A stretch of DNA of 64,000 bases from Cerioporus squamosus (Eukaryota > Basidiomycota > Agaricomycetes > Polyporales > Polyporaceae), in assembly GCA_022592435.1 (NCBI GenBank), contig JABYQS010000066.1:62001-126000 (forward strand). The letters are read 5' to 3'. The notes under the pieces are model-generated. The model did not search any database, was not told where the DNA came from, and was given only the letters and a program-made list of their open reading frames with translations. The position numbers and the translations under genes are program-made. This document shows, in pieces, positions 9,446 through 21,211 of this stretch (its first letter is position 1; every line of letters starts with the position of its first letter).

Positions 9446-12059
9446 ATGGAATCTCATGGTTACGATAGTCCTACGGCACTCTCTAATGGCTCTAATTTCT
9501 CCTTGCATCATCGCTCTGAATCTTCGTTCTCTCAGGACTCGACGCATCCCTCCCGTTACTCGACTTCGCTTCTCATTCCGCAGGAACATGCATACAACCT
9601 CGATTTGGACTCCATGAACAACAGCAGCAACCCCTCATCGTCTTCGATTAGTCCGATTGAGGGTCCAGAAACCTCCTTCGCAGACCCCCGTGTTGCTCGA
9701 CCACCACCGCAGACTCCCCGAGACCGTCGTGAAAAGGGCCTCCCAAGGCAAATCCAACAACAGCGACACATGGTATGTGTCCATTTTATGGTAGATGACA
9801 CGCATATACTCACCTCTGTTGCAGAGTCATGACTATATGCTGTCGCCCACGATGTCATATCCCACGTACATGCACCCCACCCCTTCCATCGACCCCATGC
9901 GGATACAGGAACTGTTCCTGCGAGTGCAGAGACTGGAAGAGGAAGCCAAGGAGCTCCGGTATGCAGCATTCGCGCGATCTACTGTATGACTGCGCTGACC
10001 TTTGTGCTGATATCCCAGGCAAGCCCACTCTGACTCGCGCGCGGAGATCAAGATGCTCAAGTAAGTCTATTCCACTGCGCATATATTCAGTGTATACTCA
10101 CACGTTCACAGAGAGGTTGTGAGCATGCAATCCAGGGGCAGCGGCGGTCCCTACGGTAAGTCATTGATCAAGTGCATTGCCCTTTCTCATCCACGCAGCC
10201 GAGCTCGATGCCGCCCTGCAAGAATGTGTCAAGGTGACGCACGCGCTGCTGCCTGGTGAGCAACCGGGTGAAGACCACATCCGCGATCCGAAGGCGTTCC
10301 CTCTGGTAGGCCCCACGCCTGTGCCCACGTGGGTACCTAGCTGATTCTTACCGCGCCAGGTTGCCTACTGGACCGAGACGGACTACAGTTCCACTGGCGC
10401 GAAGAAGGGGAAGGGGAAGACGGTGGTGGGAACGGAGGTCGGCTTGCGAGGTAAAGCTGCTACGAAGACTGGCAAGAACAAGACTGGCGCGTACCTGGAG
10501 AACATCGATGGCACGACAGCGGGTCGGGACTACCTCGCGAGCCTCCGCGACTTCGCGCGCGAGCTCATCCAGACCCTTCGGGCTCTTGGCCATGAGCTTC
10601 CCGATTTCTGGCGCCAGAGCGACCCCCGAATTCGTGCGCTCCTCATTGCTGCGCTTCGCCGCAAGTATCCGCTCCTCCAGCTATGTGAGAATGATTACAA
10701 GGCAAATCTCTTGATGATGCAGGTTTGGTACGACACGATAACGCGGAAGCGCAACAAGGCGAGGAAGAACGGCACTGCAGCCACAGACCTCGACGATGCT
10801 CTCTACACCATAGACGACCAGGACGACACTGGCAACGACTCCGACACCAGCACCTCGGACCGTGACGAGTGGCTCAACGACGCAAATCTATGCGTCCCTA
10901 AGAAGACAAAGCCCAAACCAAACGCGGCTGCAAATCCCAAGAAGCGTGCTGCGGACACCGAGGATGCAAAACCTCCAAAGCGGGCACGTCAGGAGTCTCA
11001 GAAGCCGCAAGGTGACGTCTTGCACCCATCATAATTTCCATCTCACTCATTCACACCTCGCGCAGCATCCATACCTGCCGCAGGACCTTCGTTGACGAAA
11101 CCTGCGAAGGTTCCCCAATCCGCTGAAAACGGCAATGCAGACGCCGGAGGATCTGGCACGCTGTCGGCGGCCGCCAAAGGCAAGGCTCCTGCAAAGTCCT
11201 ATCATGTAGGTTCTCGCACTCCATTGCCCCTGTGCATTCTGACGCGTCATGGCCACAGATTCCTGATACATCGTAGGTAAAGACTGTATCGCACGTCTCC
11301 CTGCATACTCACACTGCCCACCAACAGGCTCTCATTCTTGCCCCCGAAGAAGTCGTCTCCTCCTCAAGTCACCCCTGCCGTCACCTCGTCCTCCGCATCC
11401 CCTCCCATTGAATCGTCGTCCTCCGCATCCCAGCCGGCAATGCCTGGTGTTGCGCCCACTGCAGCTCCTGCAGCAGAGATGTCCTCTGATGCCGCTGTCG
11501 ATGGCACTGCGCCCGTGGTGCAAGATGGTGCCGCGTCGACAACCCCGGCTACCGAAACCACAAGCAGCGCCTCTGCGGCAATGCCTGCGCCCGTCTCGGA
11601 TATACTCAGCACGCTGGCGGTCCCATCTGCCGTCCCCGCCACCCGCACAGCCCCTGCGCCTGCAAAGCCCGCCCCGAAGCCTCGGGCTCAGCGCAAGGCA
11701 ACCGCATGGCCGCCTAATGATGATATGCAGGGGTACAAGTGAGTCATCGCAGGTGTCGAAGTCGAGTGCACGCAACTTACAGATGGTACAGGTGGGACTA
11801 TGCCCGGGGATGGTATGCTGCCGCTCCGTGCGATTCTCGTTCGGTCGACGACTTCGAGGCCCACTTCTCTGAGCTTACCCCCGCAAACAAGAGGGTGCGT
11901 CGTTTCACGGCCATCTTATCCGCGCGTGTACTCATTGTGCGCCGCAGAAACTGCAACGCGACTGGAAGAAGGTGAGCATCTAAGTCGCTGTCTTTGCGTC
12001 CTGTGCTGACATATCCCTCCATTCAGGCACACCCAACTGCAGAGGCCCCGGAGGCTTAG
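9446..12059 (+). CDS. Third transposon gene, 12 exons, Lys-rich protein of unknown function
   Basis: Exons: 9446-9772, 9825-9958, 10019-10060, 10112-10155, 10199-10305, 10360-11011, 11066-11205, 11259-11272 (14 nt), 11328-11738, 11792-11894, 11948-11971 and 12027-12059, all GT-AG and in frame. The N-terminus is Ser/Asn-rich and is followed by a short coiled coil (R-V-Q-R-L-E-E-E-A-K-E-L-R). The middle holds a conserved-looking helical block (residues Y-L-A-S-L-R-D-F-A-R-E-L-I to L-L-Q-L-C-E-N-D-Y-K-A-N) and then Lys-rich linkers suggesting nuclear targeting. Near the end is W-D-Y-A-R-G-W-Y-A-A-A. Beyond the TAG, coding-like sequence (K-K-I-E-E-R-Y-L-V-M, then an intron-like gap) suggests that an ancestral end was truncated. 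It lies inside the terminal repeats, so it belongs to the element. Role unknown. Confidence 0.72.
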
Positions 12060-12486
12060 AAGAAGATAGAGGAGCGTTATCTTGTCATGGTGCGCATATG
12101 CCTTCCTGCAGTGAGTCTGACGCTGACTTGCGTTTGCGCGTAGGATTCCCCAGAACTCGGATGGCTCCAGAGTGAGTAATCCAATAGCAATACGAAAGGA
12201 CCCGAATGAATACGATTAGCCCGTAAACTGCATGTACAACATTGTATCCTACCGTACCAGCTCGTAATATACCGTATAATCGACCGGACAGACCCACAGA
12301 CAGACGTGTACGAGAACGTACGGCCGCATACGAGAGTCTACGAATGTCCGCGCGTCAGACGGACCGTCTCGTTTGCCGTCCGGACATGCCCATCCGACAG
12401 GATACGGCTGATCCGTAAATGGGTCGGACATTCGTCAATGCTCGTAACGTACGACAATTGTACGATTTCCTACGCATCCATACGGC
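12060..12486. other. 3' subterminal region of transposon
   Basis: No open frame of note. It is rich in short related words around ACGTACGG, CGTACGA and GTCCGGAC-like palindromes between about 12240 and 12480. This pattern is typical of the repeated transposase-binding regions inside CACTA-type ends. Assignment is by pattern only. Confidence 0.5.
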
Positions 12487-12512
12487 CCAATCCGACCGAG
12501 ATCTCACTGGGC
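12487..12512 (-). repeat. 3' terminal inverted repeat of right transposon copy
   Basis: A 26-bp exact inverted match to 4328-4353, ending CTCACTGGGC. It fixes the right boundary of the element, and the next bases are GTCATGGG. Confidence 0.93.
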
Positions 12513-14346
12513 GTCATGGGTGACCGGATAACGAATGCTTGGATGCCGCAGAATGCCGGCGTAAACCATCGGAGTCCAGCAAAGTTTCAAGACATGAAAG
12601 GACCTGGCGAGTCGCTCGTAGAGACTCAGCTGGATCTACATGCTTCCAAGCTTCCAGCTCAAGTTCTGAAGCCGGGGCCCAGCTGTTGCACAGTTACCGT
12701 GCCGCGACTCGGAGTCCCTACAACGCAGACGTGTAGCTCACAACAACATACCATGTCTTTCAGTACTCACAGAGCATAGTCGTTTCAGCAGAAAAACCTG
12801 AGATCCTCTACACGATGAGCTAAGTTGAGGAGATACTGGAAGTAGTCTTAGCGAAGGCGAGTGGACGGTGGCACTCAAGAGGCACTAAATCCAGTTGACG
12901 CCAATGGCTCGGACTTCTCCGAACGCACTCACTCAGTACCACCATCCTCGAATACTTGACGGTTCTTCAACTTGACTGTCGACTTTATGCTCGCGACGGC
13001 CATAAGTGCACACACAGCGAAGGTGCCTCAAGGAACTTTGAACGACTCCCCCGACTGTCTCGCGAGGAAGTCGTCGAACTGGCTCAGGCTCGACTATGCA
13101 GGTAAGTACTAGTGCATAGGCCTAAGAGCCCTCCTTGACCCTCGAGCTGCCAGTGTCCAAGGAAGGACGAGTCGACGCAACAGCCCTTGTTGCATTGAGA
13201 GGAGGACAGAGAACAGGATCGTTGACTACGCGGGATCAGGTATGTGGAACTCATCCTCAACTCCGAGGTTGTACCATGTCACCAAGCCACTACGGAGTCC
13301 ACGTGTGCTACACCCTTTCCGCGAAATCCCAAGACTCTGCACCCCAGCTACCTCCTTCAACCCAAGCATAGTCCATAAGCGCATATGTACCCTCGTGAAG
13401 GTTCTTTGTTCTGACGAGCTTTCCTTCGACGAACGCCAGCGTAGATCGACACAGGGCATCTTCACAGATGTTTGCGAATCCGTGCATCTACTCACTGCTG
13501 TTCGCTATCATGACAGCATCTCGCGATTATCTGTACACAGCGTCGTTGTGGTCGTTGTGTCGCGCTTTTGACTCAACCTCTGAGCAATCAACGAACAGGT
13601 CGTTGCCCCGATCTGATCAGCCACGACATGCCGTCCGCTATAGGCACGCTCATTCGTGCTCAATCCTTGACCTCGCTCGCTCCCTGGGACGATTCAACGA
13701 ATCCACGTCCGACATATCCGACGACACCCTCGAGGGCGTAGAGGCGGCCACTCTGTCGTCACCGGACCCCGGCGGAGGAGCTCAGCCGCCGCACAGCTCC
13801 GTCTTCTTGCGCTCTGCGCGGATGGGAGAGTGGTGGCTTCGCAGGTGCGCATTGAATCCGCGTTCCACATGGCCGTTGCTTATCTTTCTCGCCCCGAAGA
13901 ACCGTGTTGAAAGCTCAACCTGAATCGCTTGGTATCGTCGTATACTCAGTCATCATCAGCAAGGCCGTGCGTTACGCAGTTTCTCTCAGTGTCTGAAGTT
14001 GTCGTAGACCTTGCTAAGTCTCCGGGAATGCGCCCACGCCGGTAGCTCGTCATACAGGTAGGCGCCACGAACAGAGACGAAGCTTCCTTCTGTTCCCATG
14101 CAAGAGAAAGCCCCCGAACCAGATGATAGATATGATGGCCGTGTGATGGCTTCAAGGTTCAGTCCTGTGCGGAGGCTATCTCGACCAGGTCGGCGGCCGT
14201 AGTGCTGCCATTAAAACTTCGTCGTGTGGGAGGCCAGACGAAGACAGCAGAACTCTACTGCATGAGGTTAGAGCGTAAAGGCCGCGTCCGTATAACACAG
14301 ACGGGTGGGCACATGGACGTGCAGTCGACCTCGCTTTTGATCCACG
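12513..14346. other. Intergenic region upstream of the DUF6533 array
   Basis: No convincing gene. From about 13.7 kb it shares blocks with the regions 5' of the next two DUF6533 genes, for example GGAACTCAGCCGCCG-like and AAGGTCGGCGGCCG-like words. That part therefore belongs to the tandemly duplicated unit and probably contains the promoter. A short frame near 13670-13760 vaguely resembles the acidic tail of these proteins, but it is not connected to anything. Confidence 0.5.
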
Positions 14347-16065
14347 ATGTCCTCATCTGACGCGGATGCGATCGCCAGCTATGAGAGTATGTGAGTAGTC
14401 TTCCTCTTCCCTTCGTGTCTGCTGTCAATGACTCACTGACGTTATGACATAGCGTCGTGAACAACTACTGTGTTGTCGCCGCATCCGGTGAGTTTCTAGT
14501 ACGCCCATCCCGCCATTGGCGCCGCTGACCGTCGTCTTTCTCGTGTCGCATCCAGTCTTCCTACTCTACGAGTACGTGATCACCGTAGATCGCGAGGTGG
14601 ACGCTTTCTGGTATGGCGCGCCCACGGGGGCGTCCATTCTCTTCCTCTCGAACCGATATCTCAGCTTCGTCGTGAACACCCTCAACCTAGTCGAGTTTGG
14701 GCACTTGTCCGACGAGGTGAGCATTGATGTCATAGTCCTCCCGTGCACAAACACTGATTAGCTCGTCCGCAGAGGTACGCAGCCATCCAACGCGTTGCTA
14801 TCCTGCCCGCTGAACCAACCATGATTCAAGCTGCGTGTCGTTGGCGAGGGGACTTGGTGTTCTGACGTTCATGAACTACCTGCCGTGGGCCGGTGAGTCT
14901 GGGCTCTTCATTCACTCCGCCGATAGCTCATGTATGCTGGGTCCCAGTGTTCTCCGGTCTGCGAGCGTATGCTCTGTGCAGAGGCATCATTCTCTCAACA
15001 CTCATATTTCTACTCGCTCTGGTGCCCCTGATTATCAACGGGGTGTGTTTATTGCCATAGTCATACTGGCAGCACAAGCTCACCGAGATCTATAGGCCCG
15101 GTTCTCGTTTGACCTAACAGGAGTGAACGATCCCATATGGGGATGTTTCTCGGATGACTCGACGCCCGCTTCAGTGACACTGAAGTCCGTTCTTTCCTCC
15201 TTGGTACGAATCACATATTGACGATGTTCTTCTAGGTGTACGTCGAGCTACAGATGCCGCACCGCTGCCGCAAGCTAACATTTCGCTTTGCAGTCGTTAT
15301 TATATCCCGGGGAGCCCTCATCGTCTCCGACGCCCTTCTCATCGGCCTCACATGGCGGGCCTTACCACGGCATACGATCTCGTTCGCGACCCTCCGCAAG
15401 ACCGGAGTGTCTCTCACGACTGTGCTTCTGCGCGATGGTACGTTCTCTTCCGAGACTTCTCGTCGTTCCGAGCTTGACCGAAGATGCAGGTACCCTCTAT
15501 TTCGGGTGAGCTCGTCCTTCCCCATCTAGCTGAGACTGTTCACCGAACGGCAGGACGATACAGGGTCCTGTTGGTCATGAACATACTGCACTTGGCGTTC
15601 TCCCTGACCTCTGTGAGTACGCGCCCATGAACACCCGGTGCTATGTTGCTGAAAACACTTGTGCATCAGATGTTTGGGTTCAATGACAGCGGAGCAAGCA
15701 ACATCACGACATTCACCGAAGTGTATGTCGCGTGTCTTGCCCTCTCCCGCTCTTCGTTAACCTCTCTGATGCGCCCTGTCAGCGTCACCGCCGTCCTTGT
15801 GTCGCGATTCCTGCTCAACCTACAGGAAGCAAACAAGGCGACTGTCAGGGGCATAGGCTCGATGGACCAGTTCTCCACTATCGCCGAGGGCAGGACAATT
15901 AGCTTTGCGCGTTTCATAGGATCCATCGGCGAGTCCATCGGTCCTGGCCTGCCGGGCTCGGATACGTCGAGCCTGAGCAACGTGACAGAGGACACGGACG
16001 ACACCCTCAAGCCGGAGTCCTTCGAACTCAGCCATCCGGACACCACTTATGGCCGAGCGGTATAG
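14347..16065 (+). CDS. DUF6533-domain membrane protein (array copy 1)
   Basis: Predicted 344-residue multi-pass membrane protein. The N-terminal DUF6533 region includes N-N-Y-C-V-V-A-A-S, L-L-Y-E-Y-V-I-T-V-D-R-E-V and L-F-L-S-N-R-Y-L. Further hydrophobic helices follow, with a C-terminal V-S-R-F-L-L-N-L-Q-E-A motif and an acidic tail. Thirteen exons: 14347-14390, 14453-14487, 14556-14716, 14773-14774, 14831-14892, 14948-15042, 15096-15184, 15236-15237, 15294-15437, 15490-15505, 15564-15612, 15670-15722 and 15783-16065. Two exons are only 2 nt long; without each one the frame is lost. The molecular function of DUF6533 proteins is unknown; they are expanded in wood-decay fungi and often described as receptor-like. 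Confidence 0.88.
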
Positions 16066-16970
16066 GTAACACTTCCCGGCTGCATTCTACCACCCCTCGA
16101 CTTCGAACTAGAAGCTCCCCACAGGAATACGTAGCAGGAATGACTTGATGTAGGACGGTATTTTTATATGAAGACCTCGCGAATCGCATTCGGAGCTCCG
16201 AACGTACGCCGGCAGACGAGCGATTGTTGCGCTACCGTTTTTGCTTCCCTCGGTGGTCGAGAGATAGCTGGCACTGCGTCATCTCGGGTCCGAGATGGAG
16301 GAACTCAGCCGCCGCCGCACAGGTTTCTCTGATTGTGTTCTACCATGGCGGTACGCGTGGGTGGCGACCTCGCAGGTGTGTACTGAATCCGGGCTCCCCA
16401 TGACCATCATGATCGCTGATTGTTCCCACCGTTTGCCAGGTCTCCCACTGCGATCTTCTCTCCGTGTCCGTCAGACTAATCGAGCGAGCGCGGAGCAAGA
16501 TGTCCGCAGTGTAGGTGACAATAACTTTTCTGAAGAACTTTGCGCGTAAAGATGGAGTTAATCCGCTACCTGCATCTTATCATACGGCATGCCGAAGCTT
16601 CTGAACGGACGCTTGTGAGGATAGACCTGGGGAACTCCCTCGCGGTGGTGTCAGTAGAGGCGGTGAGTCTGTCTCTCTCATATCCGTAGAGCTCGCTAAA
16701 GCCTTCATAATTCACGCAAACCGTTGCTTGACTCCACGCAACAGAAGACATGTCGATCAGTCTGATGGCTGCGCGGTGTTTTTCAACTTGAAGGTTCAGT
16801 CGTGTGCTGCGACGACTGCTGTATTTTGGAGAAGGTCGGCGGCCGCAGTGCGGCGGTTCGACAAAAATAGGACTCGGACTCGGAGAACTCTACTGCAGAA
16901 CGCCTCCGTATGTCACCGGTGGCTGGACACTCGGACGCGCGGTGGCACCTCAAGTTGCTTACGATCCACG

Positions 16971-18698
16971 ATGTCCTCGTCTGACGCAGATGCGATTGCC
17001 AGCTATGAGAGTATGTGAGTGATTTTCCTTCACCATTTCCCATGTCAACGACTCACTAACAGTACGTCGTGGCATAGCCTCGTGAACAACTACTGTGTCT
17101 TTGCCGCGTCCAGTCAGTTCCTGATACGCTAATCTCCGCCCTGGTCACTAACCGTCCCTCCCGTGTCGCCTTCAGTCTTCCTGATTTATGAGTACATGAT
17201 CACCATAGATCGCGAGGTGAACTTGTTCTGGTTTGGCGCACCCACCGGGGCGTCCATCCTCTTTCTATCGAATCGATATCTCAGCTTGGCCATCAATGTG
17301 CTCGGCATGACCGAGTTTGGGCACATGTCTGACGAGGTGAGCAGCCATGCCATATCCCAGCGTATGCCGACGCTGACTGGGATGCTGTCTATAGAGGTAC
17401 GCAGTAATGCGACTCGTTGCTGTCCCACCGCACTGACACAGCCCAAGCTGCGTGTCGATTGCAAGAAGTCTTACTGCACTAACACTCTTCAACTATGTTT
17501 TATGGGCGCGTAAGTTCGGGCTCTTCACGCTCCCTGTCCGGGGTTTTATTCACACCGGGGTTCAGTCTTCTCTGGCCTGCGCGCGTACGCCCTCTGCAGA
17601 GGGCTTATACTCTCAACTATAATATTTCTCCTCGCTCTTGTTCCCGTTCCGATCAACGCGGTATGCACGTCCTTCCATGGCATCAGTGACAGCGTGAACT
17701 CACATAAGCCGCAGACTCGATTCTCCTTTGACCTGACCGGAGTGAACGATCCCAAGTGGGGGTGTTTCGCAGAGGACTCGACTCCGTTGTCACTGCAAAC
17801 GAGGTTTGTTCTCTTCTGCTTCGTTGGCCAAATATGCTGACCTGGCTTGCTTCCAGGTGTACGTGTACCCCTGAGATGCGGCGGCGCTACCGCGAGCTAA
17901 CGTGTCGTTTCTCCAGTTATCATCGTATCCCGGGGAGCCCTTATCCTCTCCGACGCTCTCGTCATAGGTCTCACATGGTGGGCTCTACCAAGATACACCA
18001 TGTCATTCGCGACCCTCCGCAAGACCGGGGCGACCCTCACAACCGTGATTCTTCGTGATGGTATGTGGCCCTTCTATAAGTCGCGCTGTTTCGAAGTTGA
18101 CAGTCGACGCAGGTACCCTTTACTTTGGGTGAGCTCCTGCTTCCCCTCGTAGTCGAGAACAGTCGTCTGAATGTCGATGCGATCCAGGGTCCTATTGATC
18201 ATGAACGTGCTGCACCTGGCCTTCACCCTGACTACCGTGCGTACGCCTGCGTACGCGTATATAATGGCGAGTGCTACGTTGCTGATGGCCCTATATGTGT
18301 TAGATATTCGGCTTCGAAGATAACGGGGCAAGCAATGTCACCGCATTCACTGAGGTGTACGTCGCGTGTCTTCCGCTCTCCTGCCCCTTCCCTCATGTTT
18401 CTCGTGCGGATCATCCAGCGTCACCGCGGTCCTCGTATCGCGATTCCTGCTCAACCTACAGGAGGCAAGCAAGGCGAGTGCCCGGGGCATGGACTCGACG
18501 CACCAGTTGTCCACCATCGCCGAGGCCAGGACGATCAACTTTGCACGCTTCATGGGGTCCATGGGAGAGTCCATTGGGCCTGGTCTGCCCGGCTCGGACT
18601 CGTCGGGCAGCACAACAGAGGACACGGACGGCACCGACAAGCCGGAGTCCTTCGAACTTCATGCGGACATCGCTTCAAGTCACGGTGAAGCGCTATGA
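16971..18698 (+). CDS. DUF6533-domain membrane protein (array copy 2)
   Basis: Predicted 343 residues, close paralogue of the preceding gene, also starting M-S-S-S-D-A-D-A-I-A-S-Y-E-S. Exons: 16971-17014, 17078-17112, 17176-17336, 17395-17396 (2 nt), 17448-17509, 17566-17660, 17715-17803, 17857-17858 (2 nt), 17917-18060, 18113-18128, 18188-18236, 18304-18356 and 18419-18698. The DUF6533 core reads I-Y-E-Y-M-I-T-I-D-R-E-V-N-L-F-W. One donor differs from its neighbours: the exon ending at 17509 has C where the others have G as the last exon base. Function unknown; the tail is acidic and Ser-rich. Confidence 0.88.
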
Positions 18699-19525
18699 CA
18701 CTCCCAAGTCACATTCTGTGGCACCCTTCGGCCCTCAACGTCGAGCTAGGAGTTCCCATAGAGATGCGCAGCTGGAAACGCTCGATGCTAGTAGCACGGT
18801 ATGTACCTATTAGTAAGGACATTGCAGATGGCATCCAAGGAAGTTCGGATAAGATTCGAACCCCCGACCGCACACTGACTGAACAGCCACGACATCTGGA
18901 TTCTGTCCACCGCCACGCAGCTCTGTCCGATTGCGTTCAGCGAGGCGGGGAGGCATGGGTGGGTCGTCTCGCCGGTGCGTGCTGAGTCCGCGGTCCACAT
19001 GACCATCGCTTATCGTCCTCGCTCACCAGGTCTCCCTCTGCATTCTTCTCTCCGTGTCCCTCGGACTAACTGAGCCAGCGGGGCGCATGCTACCCGCAGT
19101 GTAGGTTGCAACTATCCCGAACAGCGCTGTCAGTGGGGATGCAGGTAGAGCTACTGTATCCACTTGGCACTGTCATCTGCTCACACCGCAGGTCGGAAAT
19201 CCCTTGTATCGTCATTCAGAGGCACTTCTGCGCACCAGAATGCACATCAAATGATTTGATCGCCGGTGCTTTTGCCTTCATTGTGATTCATGTTTCAGCT
19301 ATCGCATCCGCGGTAGCTTCGAGGTTGGGTTCTGTGCGATGGGGTACTACCTTCTTCAGGTTGGCGGCCGCAACGCGGCCGGTAACTCCTCACTGGGCCT
19401 CGGCGAGTCGCGTAGGTTTGGGCTGGGCGAGGAGAGGATGAGCTCCGCATAACGTAAGGTCTGCACCCGTATAACACAGGCATGTGGAGGGATGTAAGCG
19501 CGGTCGACCTCGCTTCCAATCCTCG

Positions 19526-21211
19526 ATGTCCTCGTCTGACGCGGACGCGATCGCCAGCTATGAAAGCATGTGAGTGTTCCTTCCTCTTCCCTTCCTCTTT
19601 CATGCCAATGGCTGACCTCGTGGAGTAGAGTCGTGAACAACTACTGCGTCGTCGCAGCCTCGGGTGAGTTCCTGGCGTGCTAATCGCCAGTGTGGGCATT
19701 GCTCAGTGTCACACTCTCTTGCAGTCTTTCTGCTGTACGAGTATGTGATCACGATAGACCGAGAGGTGAACGCGTTTTGGTACCGCGCGCCCACCGGCGC
19801 GTCCATTCTTTTCCTCTCCAATCGATATCTCAGCTTTGTCGTCAACGTCCTTGGCCTGATCGAGTTCGGCCACTTGTCTGACGAGGTGAGAGTCCTCGAT
19901 GCATGTTCTCCCCTATATTGATACTGACTTGGAGCTCGTCTGCAGAGGTACGCAGTCATCCGATGTGTTGCTACTCTACGTAACTGACGCCGCCCGCGGT
20001 CAAGCTGCGCGTCAATCGCAAGAGGGCTTTCTGTACTGACGTTCATGAACTACCTCCCGTGGGCGGGTGAGTTTGAGCTCACACTCTCCTTTCTTCGTGT
20101 CCGTAGCTCACAATGGCCGGGCCTAGCCTTCTCTGGCCTGCGCGCATATGCTCTTTGCAGGGGAGTCATGCTCTCGACACTCGTATTCCTCCTTGCACTC
20201 GTCCCTCTTCCGATCAACGCGGTGCGCTTCCGCCCTTCGTTACGACACTGGCGTCACGCGTGAACTCATTCAGACACACAGGCTCGATTCTCCTTCGACC
20301 TGACTGGAGTGAACGATCCCCAATGGGGATGCTTCGCAGAGGACTCGACCCCCTCTTCACTACAGCTGAAGTTCGTTCTTCTCCTCTTTGTCTGAGACGC
20401 ATTCTGATCTTCTCTTCTTCCAGGTGTACGTCGGATCCTGAAGATGCTGTGACGAGCGCACGGGCTGACGTTCCCTGCATGCAGTCGTCATCATATCTCG
20501 GACATGCCTTATCGTCTCCGACGCTCTCCTCATGGGCCTGACGTGGTGGGCCCTACCGAAGCACACCATCTCGTTTGCGACCATCCGCAAGACCGGCGTG
20601 TCTCTCACGACCGTGCTTCTCCGCGATGGTATGTGATTCTCCAGTACTTCTGCTGTTCCGAAGATGACCGGCATGCAGGTACCCTTTACTTCGGGTGAGC
20701 TTGACCTCCTCCGTCTAGCTGAGAAGATCCGTCAACGGTGGTATGATGCAGGGTGTTGTTGATCATGAACGTTCTGCACCTCGCGTTCTCCTTGACTTCT
20801 GTGCGTATCCGTGTGTGGATAATCTGAGTGCTGTCTTACTGAGGATGCCTCTTGCGTCAGATGTTCGGTTTCACCGACAACGGAGCTAGCAACGTCACCG
20901 CGTTCACCGAGGTGTACGTAGCTTACCTTCCCCTCTTCTGTTCATCTCTTATGCGAACTTTCAGCGTTACTGCTGTCCTTGTGTCGCGCTTCCTGCTTAA
21001 CCTGCAGGAAGCAAACAAGGTGGCCATCAAGGGCATGTGCTCTATGGACCAGCTCTCCACCATCCCGGAGACACAGACGATCAGTTTTGCCCGTTTCATA
21101 GGATCCATGGGGGAGTCCTTCGGTCCTGGGCTGCCTGGATCGGATGCGTCGAGCAGCACAGAAGACACGGACGACACCCTGAAGGTGGAATCGTTTGAAG
21201 TTCGTCCGTGA
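19526..21211 (+). CDS. DUF6533-domain membrane protein (array copy 3)
   Basis: Predicted 332 residues, third member of the tandem array. Exons: 19526-19569, 19629-19663, 19725-19885, 19946-19947 (2 nt), 20005-20066, 20127-20221, 20282-20370, 20424-20425 (2 nt), 20485-20628, 20679-20694, 20752-20800, 20861-20913 and 20965-21211. The protein keeps L-L-Y-E-Y-V-I-T-I-D-R-E-V-N-A-F-W, the loop R-F-S-F-D-L-T-G-V-N-D-P and the final V-S-R-F-L-L-N-L-Q-E-A-N-K. Exon lengths up to the last exon are the same as in copies 1 and 2. Confidence 0.88.

Larger units (their letters stand above)
4328..12512 (+). mobile_element. Tnp2-type (CACTA/Plavaka-like) DNA transposon, complete copy
   Basis: An 8,185-bp element bounded by perfect 26-bp inverted repeats (4328-4353 and 12487-12512) that begin with GCCCAGTGAGATCTC. 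It contains three genes: a Tnp2-like transposase (+), a convergent gene with K-E-rich repeats (-), and a 12-exon gene (+). Subterminal regions are rich in short palindromes, as is usual where a transposase or accessory protein binds. No direct repeat flanks this copy: the left flank ends in TGCAA and the right flank starts with GTCAT. The transposase family assignment rests on its zinc-cluster and catalytic-region motifs; the superfamily name is established knowledge applied by eye. Confidence 0.88.
13700..21211 (+). repeat. Tandem triplication of a DUF6533 gene unit (about 2.6 kb each)
   Basis: Three genes (ATGs at 14347, 16971 and 19526) share identical exon number, almost all exon lengths and very similar protein. 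Their 5' non-coding regions also share blocks such as GTCGGCGGCC, ACTCTACTGCA and, in the first and third, GTATAACACAG. Gene bodies and promoters were therefore duplicated together. Confidence 0.85.

Noticed and set aside
12306..12779. 157-codon frame across the transposon end
   Set aside because: It spans the terminal repeat and has no coding features.
13468..13923. Tail-like frame of a DUF6533 pseudogene upstream of the array
   Set aside because: Resemblance is limited to a short acidic Ser/Asp stretch; no TM exons or conserved splice sites were found next to it.
14773..14774. Stwintron (nested twin intron) instead of a 2-nt exon
   Set aside because: Removing both introns together with the 2 nt breaks the frame and creates an early stop. 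The intron-loss gene at 30728 keeps the two bases.
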